Below are positions 62,651-64,000 of a stretch of 64,000 nt of DNA, piece by piece. Where the stretch lies: contig NZ_JAJOZS010000012.1 of NCBI RefSeq assembly GCF_021168555.1, positions 1 through 64,000 on the forward strand, given 5' to 3'. Position numbers and translations under genes: made by a program. How positions within the stretch are numbered: the stretch's first letter is position 1; each line of letters starts with the position of its first letter. This DNA is from Stenotrophomonas sp. MMGLT7 (GTDB lineage: Bacteria > Pseudomonadota > Gammaproteobacteria > Xanthomonadales > Xanthomonadaceae). The notes below the pieces were generated by a model. It was not told the origin of the DNA. It ran no database searches and saw only the letters and a program-made list of their open reading frames with translations.

Positions 62651-62804
62651 GAATCCCGAATCCCGAATCCCGAATCCCGAATCCCGAATCCCGAATCCCG
62701 AATCCCGAATCCCGAATCCCGAATCCCGAATCCCGAATCCCGAATCCCCAATCCCCAATCCCCAATCCCCAATCCCCAATCCCCAATCCCCAATCCCCAA
62801 TCCC
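62651..62804. repeat. heptanucleotide tandem array, 14 x GAATCCC then 8 x CAATCCC
   Basis: Twenty-two uninterrupted 7-bp units. The first 14 read GAATCCC; from 62749 the remaining 8 read CAATCCC, a clean switch that suggests separate expansion of two unit types. The array begins 12 bases after the FAD gene stop and ends 21 bases before the uvrD start. Seven is not a multiple of three but the array is intergenic. Unit number is likely to vary by slippage. Confidence 0.97.
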
Positions 62805-62825
62805 CGCTTCGCGTAAAATGCCGCG

Positions 62826-64000
62826 GTGGATGTCTCTCACCTTCTAGATCACCTGAACCCCGCCCAGCGCGAGGCCGTTTCCGCACCCCCCGGGCACTAC
62901 CTGGTGCTGGCCGGCGCCGGCTCCGGCAAGACCCGCGTGCTGACCCACCGCATCGCCTGGCTCAACGAGGTCCACGGCGTGCCCTGCCACGGCATCTTCG
63001 CGGTGACCTTCACCAACAAGGCCGCCGGCGAGATGCGCCACCGCGCCGACCTGCAGCTGCGCACCGGCAGCCGCGGCATGTGGATCGGCACCTTCCACGG
63101 CCTGGCGCACCGGCTGCTGCGGCTGCACTGGCAGGACGCCAAGCTGCCGGAGAGCTTCCAGGTCATGGACAGCGACGACCAGCTGCGGCTGGTCAAGCGC
63201 GTGGCGCAGGCGCTGGAGCTGGACGACGGCAAGTTCCCGCCCAAGCAGATCGCCTGGTGGATCAACGAGCAGAAGGACGAGGGCCGGCGGCCGCAGCACA
63301 TCCAGCCCGAGCCGCACGACCACTGGCTGGAGACCATGCGCCAGGCCTACGCCGCCTACCAGGAGCGCTGCGACCGCGCCGGGCTGGTGGACTTCGCCGA
63401 GCTGCTGCTGCGCGCGCACGAGCTGCTGCGCGACACCCCGGCGCTGCTGGCGCACTACCGCGCCCGCTTCCGCGAGATCCTGGTGGACGAGTTCCAGGAC
63501 ACCAACGCCATCCAGTACGCCTTCGTGCGCGTGCTCGCCGGCGACAGCGGCCACGTGTTCGTGGTCGGCGACGACGACCAGGCGATCTACGGCTGGCGCG
63601 GCGCCAAGGTCGAGAACGTGCAGCGCTTCCTCAAGGACTTCCCCGGCGCGCAGGTGGTCCGCCTGGAGCAGAACTACCGCTCCAGCGCCAACATCCTCGG
63701 CGCCGCCAACGCGGTGATCGCGCACAACCCGGACCGCATCGGCAAGCAGCTGTGGACCGATTCCGGTGATGGCGACCCGATCGACCTGTACGCGGCCTAC
63801 AACGAGGTCGACGAGGCGCGCTACATGGTCGAGCGCGCGCGCCAGTGGGTGCGCGACGGCGGCAGCTACGGCGAGGTGGCCGTGCTCTACCGCTCCAACG
63901 CGCAGTCGCGCGCGTTCGAAGAGGCGCTGCTGGCCGAGCAGGTGCCGTACCGCGTCTACGGCGGCATGCGCTTCTTCGAGCGCGCCGAGATCCGCGACGC
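62826..64000 (+). CDS. uvrD: DNA helicase II, 5' part (runs off the window)
   Basis: At least 391 codons from GTG 62826 (MDVSHLLDHLNPAQREAVSA). UvrD/Rep motifs in order: LVLAGAGSGKTRVLTHRIAW (I), FAVTFTNKAAGEMRHR (Ia), ILVDEFQDTNAIQ (II), VFVVGDDDQAIYGWRGAKVE (III) and VVRLEQNYRSSANIL (IV). The VENVQRF and LGAANAVI segments favour UvrD over Rep. It unwinds DNA in excision and mismatch repair. A TAAAAT (62814-62819) could be a -10 site; the matching -35 position falls inside the heptanucleotide array. Confidence 0.93.
   Translation, partial: MDVSHLLDHLNPAQREAVSAPPGHYLVLAGAGSGKTRVLTHRIAWLNEVHGVPCHGIFAVTFTNKAAGEMRHRADLQLRTGSRGMWIGTFHGLAHRLLRLHWQDAKLPESFQVMDSDDQLRLVKRVAQALELDDGKFPPKQIAWWINEQKDEGRRPQHIQPEPHDHWLETMRQAYAAYQERCDRAGLVDFAELLLRAHELLRDTPALLAHYRARFREILVDEFQDTNAIQYAFVRVLAGDSGHVFVVGDDDQAIYGWRGAKVENVQRFLKDFPGAQVVRLEQNYRSSANILGAANAVIAHNPDRIGKQLWTDSGDGDPIDLYAAYNEVDEARYMVERARQWVRDGGSYGEVAVLYRSNAQSRAFEEALLAEQVPYRVYGGMRFFERAEIRD

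Noticed and set aside
62651..62804. CRISPR array
   Set aside because: Units are 7 bp with no spacers, and there are no cas genes.

Overview
The window looks like a chromosomal segment of a high-GC gammaproteobacterium of the Xanthomonadaceae, most likely Xanthomonas or a close relative. The support is the housekeeping content (rsmG, parA-parB, rpmB-rpmG, uvrD and xthA all of that type), the intergenic palindromic repeats, and the 7-bp tandem array. The species cannot be fixed from sequence alone.

Region 1 (1-22.0 kb) is an accessory island for type VI secretion (T6SS). At its centre is one intact effector locus: a 5'-truncated vgrG (6711-8726), a DUF4123 chaperone (8733-9608), a VasX/BTH_I2691-type pore-forming effector (9608-12193) and a coupled membrane immunity-like gene (12193-13137). 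On both sides lie orphan or decayed C-terminal effector modules, nearly all directly followed by a paralogous immunity-like membrane protein. I count eight immunity-like genes (at 888, 2224, 5748, 12193, 14113, 15651, 16994 and 20701). The toxin modules between them are deleted (1935), cut by an IS3-family element (3265), fused in frame to IS3 OrfB (4151-5740), placed behind a duplicated xthA 5' end (13360-14113), or reduced to tails (15541, 20611). A VgrG scrap (15118-15308), an IS481-type remnant and a second IS3 copy (19416-20610) complete the mosaic. This is the most unusual part of the window and reads like a recombination-built reservoir of toxin tips and immunity genes.

Region 2 (22.0-30.5 kb) is housekeeping: xthA with a conserved leader hairpin and mini-ORF, a GFA-family protein, a GlsB/YeaQ membrane protein, a phosphopantetheinyl transferase, rsmG, parA-parB, a Cdd1-like protein, an arginase-fold protein, a nucleotide-sugar epimerase, a family-2 glycosyltransferase and a LAB_N membrane protein.

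Region 3 (30.8-43.3 kb) appears to concern metal homeostasis. A COG0523 GTPase and a MerC-like gene diverge from a palindrome matching the Zur-box core. After a tandem array of ~168-bp repeats comes a minus-strand operon of TonB receptor, exported CobN-like chelatase, ExbB-like channel and DUF2149 protein, preceded by a second Zur-like palindrome. A DUF885 lipoprotein/peptidase-like gene and a small TonB-C-like secreted protein follow, then rpmB-rpmG.

Region 4 (44.2-58.5 kb) is an aromatic-acid catabolic region with two parallel sets, each with a porin, a DctA-type dicarboxylate transporter and a divergent LysR regulator carrying two HTH domains. Set 2 (ligI, ligJ, galD, ligK) encodes the lower protocatechuate/gallate 4,5-cleavage pathway from 2-pyrone-4,6-dicarboxylate to pyruvate plus oxaloacetate. 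No ring-cleavage dioxygenase is in the window. Set 1 has a Pht5-like protein and an amidohydrolase, plus a broken ligK copy.

Region 5 (58.5-64 kb) holds a cardiolipin synthase, a flavin-reductase-like protein, an ArsR-type remnant, an FAD/NAD(P)-binding protein, a 22-unit heptanucleotide array, and uvrD running off the right edge.
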